Source: Blastopirellula marina (lineage in GTDB: Bacteria > Planctomycetota > Planctomycetia > Pirellulales > Pirellulaceae). From it: a DNA stretch of 64,000 bases. The position numbers and the translations under genes were made by a program. Where the stretch lies: NCBI RefSeq assembly GCF_002967715.1, contig NZ_PUIA01000074.1, positions 62,001 to 126,000 of the forward strand. The letters are read 5' to 3'. The notes beneath the pieces are model-generated. The model was not told the origin of the DNA. It made no database searches and saw only the letters and a list, made by a program, of their open reading frames with translations. Shown here piece by piece: positions 19,481 to 28,257 of the stretch. Every line of letters starts with the position of its first letter. Position 1 is the stretch's first letter.

Positions 19481-19826
19481 TGAGCCTTTTGGTGGCGTCC
19501 TGCCAGTTCGCAACATCAGATTGGAAAGTGTGGGGTTTGAAGCTCTTTTGAACGTAAGATCTGCCGACCTCTGGCGCAGAAAAAGCCTCATAATTCCTAT
19601 CGGCTGAAAATCACGTTCGTTAGATATATTGCTTTCCTGCCGACGCGAACGGCCGTATCTTGCCTAGATTGACACGGTCATTTTTGCGACGGTTTTGACG
19701 AGAAGTAAGTTCATGCCTTGAAACATGTTTGAAGCGTTTCTGATGGCCACAAAAAAGCCTCGCTGCACGTAAGTCGTGTAGCGAGGCTTCGCTTAGTTAA
19801 ACTGTTACGGAGAGCTGGGGTGGCTA
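19481..19826. promoter_or_regulatory. Intergenic region between pump and outer-membrane factor
   Basis: This 346-bp region contains the strong terminator of the pump gene (19751-19789) and must hold a separate promoter for the outer-membrane factor if that is not expressed by read-through. No clear promoter elements were seen. Confidence 0.5.
19751..19789 (-). terminator. Intrinsic terminator of the RND pump gene
   Basis: A near-perfect 15-bp stem with one G.T pair (aagcctcgctgcacg/cgtgtagcgaggctt) and a 5-nt loop, followed on the minus strand by a T-run. It lies 38 nt past the pump stop codon. Confidence 0.88.
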
Positions 19827-22800
19827 CTAAAAGCCTTCATGCTCACCGTGTGGGTTTTCGCGCTCGAAGATTTCACTCAACGGCTCATCGTGCTCGTCAC
19901 GAATGAGTTTCTTTCCGTCCGAGATCTTAGCGAACAGGTAATATAGACCGGGAATCACGAGAACACCGACCAGGGTACCTAGGAGCATACCACCGACTGC
20001 CGTTGTACCGATCGTTCGGTTACCGATAGCACCAGGGCCCGTCGCACGGACGAGTGGAATCAGACCAGCGATAAACGCAAACGACGTCATCATAATTGGG
20101 CGGAATCGCAGCTTGCTACCATCGATAGCGGCATCTTTAATGCTCAATCCTTCATGACGACGCTGAACCGCGAATTCGATAATCAGAATCGCGTTCTTAC
20201 CTAACAGACCCACGAGCATAACTAGCCCGATTTGGGCGTAAACGTCGTTAGCCAGCCCCATCGATTTCAGGAAAAAGAAAGATCCAAACACACCGATTGG
20301 CAATGAGACAATCACCGCCAACGGCAAGAGGAAGCTTTCGTACTGACCGACGAGCACCATGTACACGAACACGACCACGATCAGGAAGATGTAGATGGCC
20401 TTGTTGCCAGCTTTCGCTTCGTCGTAGGCCAGACCACGCCAGTCAATCGCGAAACCGTGCGGCAAGGTTTCCGCTGCGACTTCTTGAATCGCCGCGATCG
20501 CTTCACCAGAGCTATAGCCAGCAGCCGGTGCACCCTGAATAGGTGCGGTCGGGTACAGGTTATAGCGGCTGATTTCGTTCAAACCTTGCTTCTTCTCGAT
20601 TCGCATGAACGACGAGTAAGGAACCATTTCCCCTTCTTCGTTCTTGACGAACATGTTTTCCAGGTCTTCCGGATAACGTCGAAATTGAGGTGCGGCTTGC
20701 ACGTACACCTTGTAGAACTGGCCAAAGCGAACGAAACCTTGTTCCCAGGTACTACCGACGACGATCGAAAGGTTATCCAGAGCGTCGCGGATCGAAACCC
20801 CTTTCTGCATGGCCACGTCGTTATCAATGATGATCTCGTACTGTGGATAGTTTGCAGCAAAGAAGGTAAACAAACCTTTTAGCTCTTTACGCTTCTCCAG
20901 GGCAGCCATGAACTTGTCGGTTTCTTCCCCCAGGGCCTGGTAGTCGCCGCTGTTCGTCTTGTCGAGCAAGTTCACTGAGAAACCACCCGCCGCACCAAAG
21001 CCCGGAACCGCCGGAGGTTCGAAGAACTCCAGCTTGACGTTGGCGATCGAGGTGCCCCGTTTTTCCAGCTCTTCAATGATCTGCTTCGAAGTCAGTTCGC
21101 GGTCAGCCCATGGTTTCAAGTTGATGATACATGTACCAGCATTTGAACCACGACCCTCGGTGAGAACTTCGTAACCGGCAATCGAAGAGACCGAGACGAT
21201 TTCGTCCATCTCTTTACAGATGGCCTGCAGTTCGTGGCACTTGGCATTGGTGTATTCAAGTGTTGAACCGGGCGGCGTCTGAACGATACCGTAGATCATG
21301 CCCTGGTCTTCCAGCGGAATAAAACCGGTGGGAAGAACTTTGTTGACGACCAGAATCCCATAGCTGAACAGGCCGATGACCAGGATGGTCAAGATACGCC
21401 GTGTGACGACCAGGCCGACCACACCGACATAAGCTTTGGTAACCTGTTCGACGCCTCGGTCGAAAATATGAACGAAGATACCGATCGGTCCGCGTACTTT
21501 CTTTTCGTCAGGTTCGCTCCCAGAAAGAGCTGCCCGGAACGAGAAGATCGCCAGAACCGCAGAAATACCTCCGATGATCATCATCCGTATTGGCGTAAGT
21601 TCCAGCTGTTCCGAGATCACTTCGTGGACAATCTCGATATGCAGGAGCTCGTAGATACCATAACCGGTCGCCAGACCCAAAACGATGGACAATAACGCTC
21701 GCAGGATGAACGCATTGCGTCCGGCAATCGCCTTCAGTACGCGATTGACCATACCTGTCAAACCCCGTTGGGGACCTTTGCGATGGATCGGCTTTAAGAT
21801 CATCGCACAGAGCACTGGCGTCAGCGTCAAAGCCACCACACCGGACAAGATAATGGACATCGCCATCGTCAAGGCGAACTGACGATAGAAAACACCCACC
21901 GGACCAGGAATGAAGGTAACAGGAATGAACACAGCGGTCATCACAAGGGTAATTGCGATAATAGCACCGCTGATTTCGTGAACGACTTCCATGGTGGCCT
22001 GGTAGGGACCCAGGTGTTTCGCATGCATTTTCTCGTGCACCGCTTCCACCACCACGATAGCATCGTCCACCACCACGCCAATCGCAAGCACAAGTGCGAA
22101 GAGCGTAATCAGGTTGATCGACATGCCAAACATGAACATGAAGAAGAACGTCCCGATCAACGACACCGGCACGGCAAGCGTAGGAATAAGCGTGCTGCGG
22201 AAGTCCCCCAGGAAGAGAAACACCACCAGCGACACGAGGATGAACGCTTCAAACAGGGTATGCAGCACCTTTTCGATAGACGCGTCCAAGAAGTGCGAAA
22301 CGTCGTAGGTCACAGCATAGTCCATACCAGGCGGGAACGAGTCTTTTTTGATCTCTTCGATCTTTTCCTTGACCTGATCGATAACGTCCGCCGCATTCGA
22401 GCCAGGCGTCTGCTTGAGCACGATAGCCGCTGACGGCAATCCATCGATATCAGAATAAAGGTCGTAGAAAGACGAGCCCAGCCACACGTGAGCGACGTCA
22501 CCCAAGCGAAGAATTTCACCTTCCTCGGTCGAGCGAAGAATAATCTTCTCGTACTCTTCCGGGGTCTTGTAGCGACCGATCCAGGTGAGCACATATTCCA
22601 GCGTTTGCGATGTCTGGCCGGTTGCCTGACCGAGTCGCCCAGGCGAGCCGATCATGCTCTGTTCGTCCAGAGCCTTCATCACGTCTTCGGCATCGACCTT
22701 GTAGGCCCGCATGCGATCGAGATCTAACTCGACTCGCATGGCGTAAGAGCGGTTGCCAAGGATGGATGCCTGACCCACGCCAGGAATACGCTTAATTTCG

Positions 22801-23291
22801 TTAAGCACGTTGACCGTGGCGTAGTTGTAGAGAAAGTTCTGGTCCAGATTCGGGTCTTCGCTATAGACGTTCACGTACATGAGCATGCTCGGCATGTTCT
22901 GCATCACGATCACGCCTTCACGCTGAACAATCGGCGGAAGCTGGTTCATCACCATATTGACGCGGTTGTTCACGTTCATCACGGCGACGTTCGGGTCGGT
23001 GCCTGGCTCGAACACGATCTGAATCGTACCTTCACCAGCACTGGTGGCGTCACCCATCATATAGCGCATGTTGGGCACACCGTTGATGGACTGCTCCAGA
23101 ATCACCATCGTTGAGTCGATCAAGATGTTGGCGCTGGCACCTGGATAGGAAACAGATACCCGCACGCTCGGCGGAGCCACCGAAGGAAACTGCGAAATTG
23201 GGAGCGAAAAAATCGCTAGACCGCCCATAAACAGGATGAGCAGTGAGATGACGATGGCCAATGCTGGCCTATGGAGAAACTTGGTAAACAT
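19827..23291 (-). CDS. RND efflux pump, HAE1 family, enlarged
   Basis: This 1154-residue inner-membrane proton/substrate antiporter exports drugs or other hydrophobic compounds. It begins FLHRPALAIVISLLI and has the two large periplasmic loops and 12-helix plan of AcrB. The proton relay is intact: the Asp pair in TM4 (GVVVDDAIVVVEAV) and Lys in TM10 (GLLGKNAILIIEF). It is about 100 residues longer than AcrB. The extra part lies between the LCAMILKP end of TM6 and the helix before TM7, and contains two additional hydrophobic segments (ALLSIVLGLATGYGIY and MMIIGGISAVLAIF). It follows the adaptor gene by 13 nt and ends at a strong terminator. Confidence 0.96.
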   Translation of the reverse strand: MFTKFLHRPALAIVISLLILFMGGLAIFSLPISQFPSVAPPSVRVSVSYPGASANILIDSTMVILEQSINGVPNMRYMMGDATSAGEGTIQIVFEPGTDPNVAVMNVNNRVNMVMNQLPPIVQREGVIVMQNMPSMLMYVNVYSEDPNLDQNFLYNYATVNVLNEIKRIPGVGQASILGNRSYAMRVELDLDRMRAYKVDAEDVMKALDEQSMIGSPGRLGQATGQTSQTLEYVLTWIGRYKTPEEYEKIILRSTEEGEILRLGDVAHVWLGSSFYDLYSDIDGLPSAAIVLKQTPGSNAADVIDQVKEKIEEIKKDSFPPGMDYAVTYDVSHFLDASIEKVLHTLFEAFILVSLVVFLFLGDFRSTLIPTLAVPVSLIGTFFFMFMFGMSINLITLFALVLAIGVVVDDAIVVVEAVHEKMHAKHLGPYQATMEVVHEISGAIIAITLVMTAVFIPVTFIPGPVGVFYRQFALTMAMSIILSGVVALTLTPVLCAMILKPIHRKGPQRGLTGMVNRVLKAIAGRNAFILRALLSIVLGLATGYGIYELLHIEIVHEVISEQLELTPIRMMIIGGISAVLAIFSFRAALSGSEPDEKKVRGPIGIFVHIFDRGVEQVTKAYVGVVGLVVTRRILTILVIGLFSYGILVVNKVLPTGFIPLEDQGMIYGIVQTPPGSTLEYTNAKCHELQAICKEMDEIVSVSSIAGYEVLTEGRGSNAGTCIINLKPWADRELTSKQIIEELEKRGTSIANVKLEFFEPPAVPGFGAAGGFSVNLLDKTNSGDYQALGEETDKFMAALEKRKELKGLFTFFAANYPQYEIIIDNDVAMQKGVSIRDALDNLSIVVGSTWEQGFVRFGQFYKVYVQAAPQFRRYPEDLENMFVKNEEGEMVPYSSFMRIEKKQGLNEISRYNLYPTAPIQGAPAAGYSSGEAIAAIQEVAAETLPHGFAIDWRGLAYDEAKAGNKAIYIFLIVVVFVYMVLVGQYESFLLPLAVIVSLPIGVFGSFFFLKSMGLANDVYAQIGLVMLVGLLGKNAILIIEFAVQRRHEGLSIKDAAIDGSKLRFRPIMMTSFAFIAGLIPLVRATGPGAIGNRTIGTTAVGGMLLGTLVGVLVIPGLYYLFAKISDGKKLIRDEHDEPLSEIFERENPHGEHEGF

Positions 23292-23304
23292 TCGTGACGG
23301 CTCC

Positions 23305-24516
23305 TTATTCGGCGTGGTATTTCAGGTTGCCAAGTACTTCTTCCGCGGGCCGGAATTCGTACTCGATATGGTCCCCATCACGCACTTGGCGGATGCCCTC
23401 GAGAATGATCTTATCTCCTTCTTCAAGTCCCTTTTTAATCACAAAAATATCATCTTGTTCGCTTTGGATTTCGATGTCGCGCTGACGAACGACATTGTCT
23501 TTGTCGATGACGAAAGCGTACTGTTTGGCTAAGATCTCGTAAGTTGCCCGTTGTGGAATTACGAGCGCATTATGAATCGTGCGGTGGATGAGCACGGTAC
23601 CTGTCTGGCCGTTGCGAAGCAGACCATTTGGATTGGCGAAGTCGGCACGGAAGGCGATGTTACCTGTGGTGTTGTTGAAGTCGGCTTCGATCGCACCAAT
23701 CTTGCCCGGTTGAGGAAAGATCTCGCTGTTGGCCAGCTTCAATTCAACCTGTAGATGCTCTTCCCCGTTGCCGGCCGCTTTGTCCTGATCGAGCTGACGC
23801 TTGTATTCCAGGTAGCGAGCTTCCGGCACGTTGAAGTAAACCCACATGACACTGTTGTCGGAGAACGTGGTGAGAACTTCCCCTTCTTCGACCAGGCTTC
23901 CTAACTGAACCAACTGACGGTCGACGATCCCTTCGAAGGGAGCTTTGACGTTGGTGAAGTTCAGCTCAGCTTCGGCCAGGGCCACCTTGGCTTTTACTTT
24001 GGCCAATTCGGCCTTCTTAATAGCCAGTTCCTGTGGCGAAACGATGTTCTTGTCTAGCAGGTTCTGGGCATTTTTCAGTTCGATTTCAATGCGATTCGCT
24101 TCGGCAATTTCGGAATCGAGTTTGGCCTGATACAGGGTGGGGAGGATCTTGAACATCAGATCTCCCTTCTGCACGAGCTGACCTTCGTTGATTCGCACCT
24201 CTTCCAGGTAACCACCTTCCAAGGCTCGAATTTCGATGTGCTTGCACGAGTGAATCTGGCAGACATATTGCTGGGTGCTGATGACATCCTTGCGGATCGG
24301 GCTCGTCACGACGATTTTGTGAATCGCGTGATGGCCGCCTTCTCCGTGCGACTCGGAATGAGATTCGTCATGCGGCTTGGCATGGTCATCTCCGTGCGCT
24401 TCCGAGTGCTCGCCTTCATGATGATCATCATGCGACTGAGCCATCGACTCGCAGCCGGAGATCATCACCAGCGAAAGCAAAGCCAGCGCTAGGGCCGCTG
24501 TGGTTGTAGTTTTCAT
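23305..24516 (-). CDS. RND efflux adaptor (membrane fusion protein), histidine-rich lipoprotein
   Basis: This 403-residue periplasmic adaptor joins the pump to the outer-membrane channel. It is a lipoprotein (lipobox VMISGC, Cys22). Between the lipid anchor and the first beta strand lies a stretch of about 38 residues with 12 His and many Asp/Glu (pattern HDDHHEGEH... to GEGGHHAIH), probably metal binding. The usual barrel-sandwich hybrid (IRALEGGYLEEVRINEGQ), helical hairpin, second lipoyl half (VKAPFEGIVDRQLV) and beta-barrel domain follow. CQIHSCKH near the first strand adds two Cys and two His. The pump gene is 13 nt downstream. Confidence 0.95.
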   Translation of the reverse strand: MKTTTTAALALALLSLVMISGCESMAQSHDDHHEGEHSEAHGDDHAKPHDESHSESHGEGGHHAIHKIVVTSPIRKDVISTQQYVCQIHSCKHIEIRALEGGYLEEVRINEGQLVQKGDLMFKILPTLYQAKLDSEIAEANRIEIELKNAQNLLDKNIVSPQELAIKKAELAKVKAKVALAEAELNFTNVKAPFEGIVDRQLVQLGSLVEEGEVLTTFSDNSVMWVYFNVPEARYLEYKRQLDQDKAAGNGEEHLQVELKLANSEIFPQPGKIGAIEADFNNTTGNIAFRADFANPNGLLRNGQTGTVLIHRTIHNALVIPQRATYEILAKQYAFVIDKDNVVRQRDIEIQSEQDDIFVIKKGLEEGDKIILEGIRQVRDGDHIEYEFRPAEEVLGNLKYHAE

Positions 24517-24784
24517 AGGGTTATCTGATACCTCTAAACTAAGAGACCTTGTTGGCGGGTTGTGGGGAATTAACGGTTGGTCGCTTGGGGGTAATATCTC
24601 GATCGTTCCCTAACGAGCCCCACTCGATACGAAACACCAGTTGCCGGTCACGCAATCTTATGCGGGATCAGACAACACACGTTTCGACACGAGTGTCTTA
24701 AAATGGGGGCAATGATGGGGCACAGAAAGACAGGTCTCTCGGCTGACTTGGCAGGGTGAGAGACTGGTTTAGATCGCTAATGCA

Positions 24785-25195
24785 CTAGGCGGCAGGCGGC
24801 CCACGAAGGAGGCAGGTAGTTGTGACCCGATCCGAAATAATGGGTGTTGGCAATATATCGAGGCGGGCAGATGGCACCTCGATGTAAGGCGTAACCAGAT
24901 CAGGAGTCGTCGCAAAGAAAGCGATCTCGGCCTTCACTTCACTTTGGCACTCAGACAACTCGGCACATTCCGAGTCGGTTGAGTGAGGGTGGCTTGGCTT
25001 ACCGTTGGGCAATTGGTGAACGTGTGAGAGACCACCAATGATCACAAATGCGTAGAGCACAACCAGGAAGGCCTGCCAGGGACGGCAGCGGTTGGACAGA
25101 ACCGGTCGCTTGGGTTTGACCGATGACAATAGTCCCCTAGAAGCAGCTTTCACTGACTCTTGGAAGTTGTCAACTTGGGGGCCAAAACCAATCAC
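24785..25195 (-). CDS. Small membrane-anchored His/Cys protein upstream of the efflux genes
   Basis: This 136-residue protein has one membrane segment (FLVVLYAFVIIGGL, about 44-57) followed by a short region rich in His and Cys (HVHQLPNGKPSHPH, then ECAELSECQSE). It ends CLLRGPPAA. Small proteins with one N-terminal helix and a C-terminal R(G/A)PP motif (DUF2946-like) often accompany metal-efflux systems; that resemblance is from memory and is weak. It is on the same strand as the efflux genes, 268 nt upstream. The start is uncertain. The association supports a metal-related cue for the efflux cluster, but no function is assigned. Confidence 0.55.
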   Translation of the reverse strand: MIGFGPQVDNFQESVKAASRGLLSSVKPKRPVLSNRCRPWQAFLVVLYAFVIIGGLSHVHQLPNGKPSHPHSTDSECAELSECQSEVKAEIAFFATTPDLVTPYIEVPSARLDILPTPIISDRVTTTCLLRGPPAA

Positions 25196-25594
25196 AATAG
25201 ACTCGATTCTACGGCAAACTATTATGTTTCAGTCGTTCTATCGACCTGAGAACATCCCAGAAATAGTAGTTTGCATCACTATTTTACGCAAGTCATGCTA
25301 ATTTTGCTCGTATTGTTAGGGATTTTCCCCTTAAAGGCCATGTGTCTCCCCGCAATCGTACGGGAAAGTCTTTCAGAAGGTCGTAGCCGAGCACAATGCT
25401 GCCGCACCGAAAAAAATCAAATTTGAAGATTTCGCCCTGAATTCTTGGCTCATCCTGACATTCATCTACCGTTCGAGCGGCTTTCCTTGACCGGGCTGTT
25501 TGCCTATTTTTCCAGAGCATTTTGTCTGCGGACCGCGATGTGGACAGTCTTGGTGATCAGATCCAGCCCTTTGTTCCGTTGCACCGAGGAGGCA
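25196..25594. other. Intergenic region, nothing recognised
   Basis: About 400 bp between the small His/Cys protein and the GH36-like gene stop. Short ORFs here carry no recognisable motif, and no convincing hairpin or repeat was found. Confidence 0.55.
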
Positions 25595-27673
25595 CTATTG
25601 GGTGGTACGCTGCTCGGCAGTGAACTCCACGATACGAATGGCACCCGGCGGTAATTTGATCGTACAACGCTCTCCGGCGGTTGCTTGTTTCGGCATCAGG
25701 GCTTGGTCTTCTTCAATCGCAGACGACACGTTATATGTGCGCCGTTGGCTGACAGCCAGTTTGGGCAGCCCAAGGTTGCGATCCAGGGTGATTTCAAACT
25801 CCTGGGTTTCGTCTGAGGGGTTATGAAGAGAGACATAACCCAGGTCGTCGGTCCAGCCGGTATAGCCGTAGACTTCCCCTTGCATGGGGTTTCCGCCGAT
25901 CATCCGTGCCCGTTGGAATGTCGGGAACATGCGATGCACCCAGTGCATCCCTTCGCCCAGAACGTCCCAGTCGCTCTCGCTTAGGCTGAATGTATGGAGG
26001 TATAGTTCGACAAACCCAGTGCCGCGCGACAGGCTCATCAAAAGGTACCGCCGGAAGTCTTCCGGTTCTTCGTCGCTAGAGACCTTCTTCGGTTCATGGT
26101 TGAAGATCGAGTTGAGTGGGAACTGCGTATTGTCGGCGTTCTCCGAGGCCATCTGGTAGTAAGCCCCATCGCGATACGCCAGTTGTGCGTTGCGGCCATC
26201 CCCTCGGGCATGGTCCCCCACATTGATCAACCAGACTGCATCCACATGCTGTAGCCACCATGGGCTCAAATAGGCCCCATTCGAGATCACAATGTAGACA
26301 TCCGGGTTTACCTCTCCCATGTGGTCGAAGATCTTGATCAGACGCTCCGACCCCAACGAAAGATATCGCTCTTTCGCTTCGTCGTACTTCGCATCGTTGA
26401 GCATCTTTTCGGAACCCTGGAAGCCTTCGATGTCGAAGTTGCGCGTCCGCAGGTGCCCGAAGACCCCGTCCAGCTTAAAGTAAGAAACCCCATGCGACGC
26501 CAGTTCTACTAGGCGATCTTCGAGCGCGTTCATGTAGTGCTCCCCGGTCATCGACATCCAAGGATCAAGCGCGCGCCAGCCTGCTTCCCTCATTTTGGGG
26601 ATCGCCTGTTGGCTGCCGAAAAGACACCCAGGACTTACCCACAACCCAAGAGAGGATTTCGCGCGGTGTACTTCCTCAAGCGAAAGTTGGAAGCCTGGGG
26701 CAAATTTGTCGTTAACAGGCCACACCCCAACTTTCGTCCAATCGGTGGTTATGTCTTGCCACCCAGCGTCGATCGCATAAACGCGAAGCGGAGGGACATT
26801 GCGATCGACGACGAGTTCCTTGTTCACCTTACGAACGCTGGCAGCAAACTTATCAGCATCTACGTCGCGGCTGTAATCGAACCAAGAGTTGTACTGTGTT
26901 TGCAGCCGCAATGGGCGTGCTCGCGTTTGGTCAATATAGTCAAGAAACGCATCTTTCACGAAGGACGGATCGTCCGCCACGCCCATCGCCGCCATGTGGC
27001 TGGCGTACATCTCTCCTGCTGAAAGATCAACCTGCGTGAGGTAGCCGCACACCAGGTTGCCGTCATCGACATGGTTACGCGCTGCCGGAAACTCGACGCC
27101 CCACCACATGCCGCTAGTCTCGGTATACAGCGGTTGCCCCAGGGGTGGCCGCCACGCAGCCGGCCCTTGCGATGTCATCTGGTCACTGCGATAGGGTGCG
27201 TAAACATCCGCTGAGGCGAGATGCTCGATTTCGATCTTTCGGAGTTGCAAGGATTTTCGCGCAGTGATATGAAGTTGCTTGCGCAACCAAGGCTGGTTTC
27301 GCTTCGTCACGTACCGCACAACAACGTCGACCGGGGCCGTCTGCCCAGTAAGCTGTACTTCTAGTGTCAAATGGTCTTCAGAAAGCGTCGTGCTTTGCAC
27401 CTGGAAATCGGATGAAGACAGCCGAAGGTCCTGGCTGGAATCTGGCAGGCGAATTGTCAAAGCAAACTCGTCGCCATCGGAAACAGCAGCCTGACGGGAA
27501 GTGAGGCGATTAACGACTCCTTTCGTGACAAGATGCCCGCTTTCCCACGAAAGCTCGCGCGTGACGAGGCTATTGTCTATCTGGGCCGTGTCGTTGGCCG
27601 ATAGAATCGCCGCATCGAAAAGTAGCATAGCCAACAAACAGGTGATGATGAGTGAAGGGCGGGAGGAAAACAT
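25595..27673 (-). CDS. Secreted alpha-galactosidase-like glycoside hydrolase (GH36/clan D)
   Basis: This 692-residue exported enzyme has a signal peptide (1-26), an N-terminal beta domain, a TIM barrel at about 250-580 and a C-terminal beta domain. The barrel shows clan-D motifs: IDAGWQDITTDW near 300, GLWVSPG near 345, and YFKLDG near 400, in which Asp is the expected nucleophile. A second Asp in VGDHARGDG near 485 is a candidate acid/base. The substrate is unknown; an alpha-galactoside is the default prediction. It is the last gene of the sigma/FecR/DUF1592/DUF1552 operon, 26 nt after the preceding gene, suggesting that the operon handles a specific sugar or glycan. Confidence 0.82.
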   Translation of the reverse strand: MFSSRPSLIITCLLAMLLFDAAILSANDTAQIDNSLVTRELSWESGHLVTKGVVNRLTSRQAAVSDGDEFALTIRLPDSSQDLRLSSSDFQVQSTTLSEDHLTLEVQLTGQTAPVDVVVRYVTKRNQPWLRKQLHITARKSLQLRKIEIEHLASADVYAPYRSDQMTSQGPAAWRPPLGQPLYTETSGMWWGVEFPAARNHVDDGNLVCGYLTQVDLSAGEMYASHMAAMGVADDPSFVKDAFLDYIDQTRARPLRLQTQYNSWFDYSRDVDADKFAASVRKVNKELVVDRNVPPLRVYAIDAGWQDITTDWTKVGVWPVNDKFAPGFQLSLEEVHRAKSSLGLWVSPGCLFGSQQAIPKMREAGWRALDPWMSMTGEHYMNALEDRLVELASHGVSYFKLDGVFGHLRTRNFDIEGFQGSEKMLNDAKYDEAKERYLSLGSERLIKIFDHMGEVNPDVYIVISNGAYLSPWWLQHVDAVWLINVGDHARGDGRNAQLAYRDGAYYQMASENADNTQFPLNSIFNHEPKKVSSDEEPEDFRRYLLMSLSRGTGFVELYLHTFSLSESDWDVLGEGMHWVHRMFPTFQRARMIGGNPMQGEVYGYTGWTDDLGYVSLHNPSDETQEFEITLDRNLGLPKLAVSQRRTYNVSSAIEEDQALMPKQATAGERCTIKLPPGAIRIVEFTAEQRTTQ

Positions 27674-27699
27674 ATTACGTGTCGAGATCCTGTGTGGAA

Positions 27700-28257
27700 C
27701 TATTGGCTGGAAGGTTTAGTCGATTTTGCACGGGCATTACGTTTCTTGAGCCAAGGGCTCCAGTCAGTTTCTGGGCTGGTGGTCACCTTGGAAGCGGCGT
27801 CAACCCAAACGACCCCAAAAAAGTGATACGCCCCTTCGTACGCCCAGTTTCCTTGAATGCGCAGAGGGCCGTCATACAGAGCGCGGCCGCGGCGTGTGAT
27901 GTTCTGCTGGACAAGCGGAGCATAGGCATGGTTTTCCGACAGGTGAAGTTCCAGAAAGAGCTCAGGGTACGGAAAACGCTTGCCTTCGGGAATGAACGAC
28001 TGATCGGCCGTCTTGAAGTAGACCGTTTTGCCAATCGTCACCAGGCGACCCACGGCATCGATTTCTCCTTCTGAAGCGAAATCCTTGATGCGTTCGCCGC
28101 GCGGCAATTCATCCTTACCGGCAATGATCAGCGCCAGCTTTTCCTCGTCTGTAAGTTTTGCCGCAGGCTCGTCGGCAGCGACATGATCGCTGAACGCGAC
28201 CAGAAACAGGCAGCAAGCAAACACGAGGGCTGGGCCATGGTTCCGGAGATTGATCAA
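27700..28257 (-). CDS. Secreted protein of unknown function
   Basis: This 185-residue protein has a signal peptide (hydrophobic ALVFACCLFLVAF, cleavage near VAADE). The mature part has alternating strands (GRLVTIGKTVYFK, LFLELHLSENH, GPLRIQGNWAY), suggesting a small beta-rich domain. No catalytic motif or known domain was recognised. It overlaps the DUF1552 gene by ATGA and lies 26 nt before the glycosidase, so it is translated with them. Confidence 0.78.
   Translation of the reverse strand: MINLRNHGPALVFACCLFLVAFSDHVAADEPAAKLTDEEKLALIIAGKDELPRGERIKDFASEGEIDAVGRLVTIGKTVYFKTADQSFIPEGKRFPYPELFLELHLSENHAYAPLVQQNITRRGRALYDGPLRIQGNWAYEGAYHFFGVVWVDAASKVTTSPETDWSPWLKKRNARAKSTKPSSQ

Noticed and set aside
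24731-24766. Hairpin gtctctc/gagagac 3' of the small His/Cys gene as terminator or riboswitch
   Set aside because: The 7-bp stem has a bulge and no T-run; too weak to annotate.
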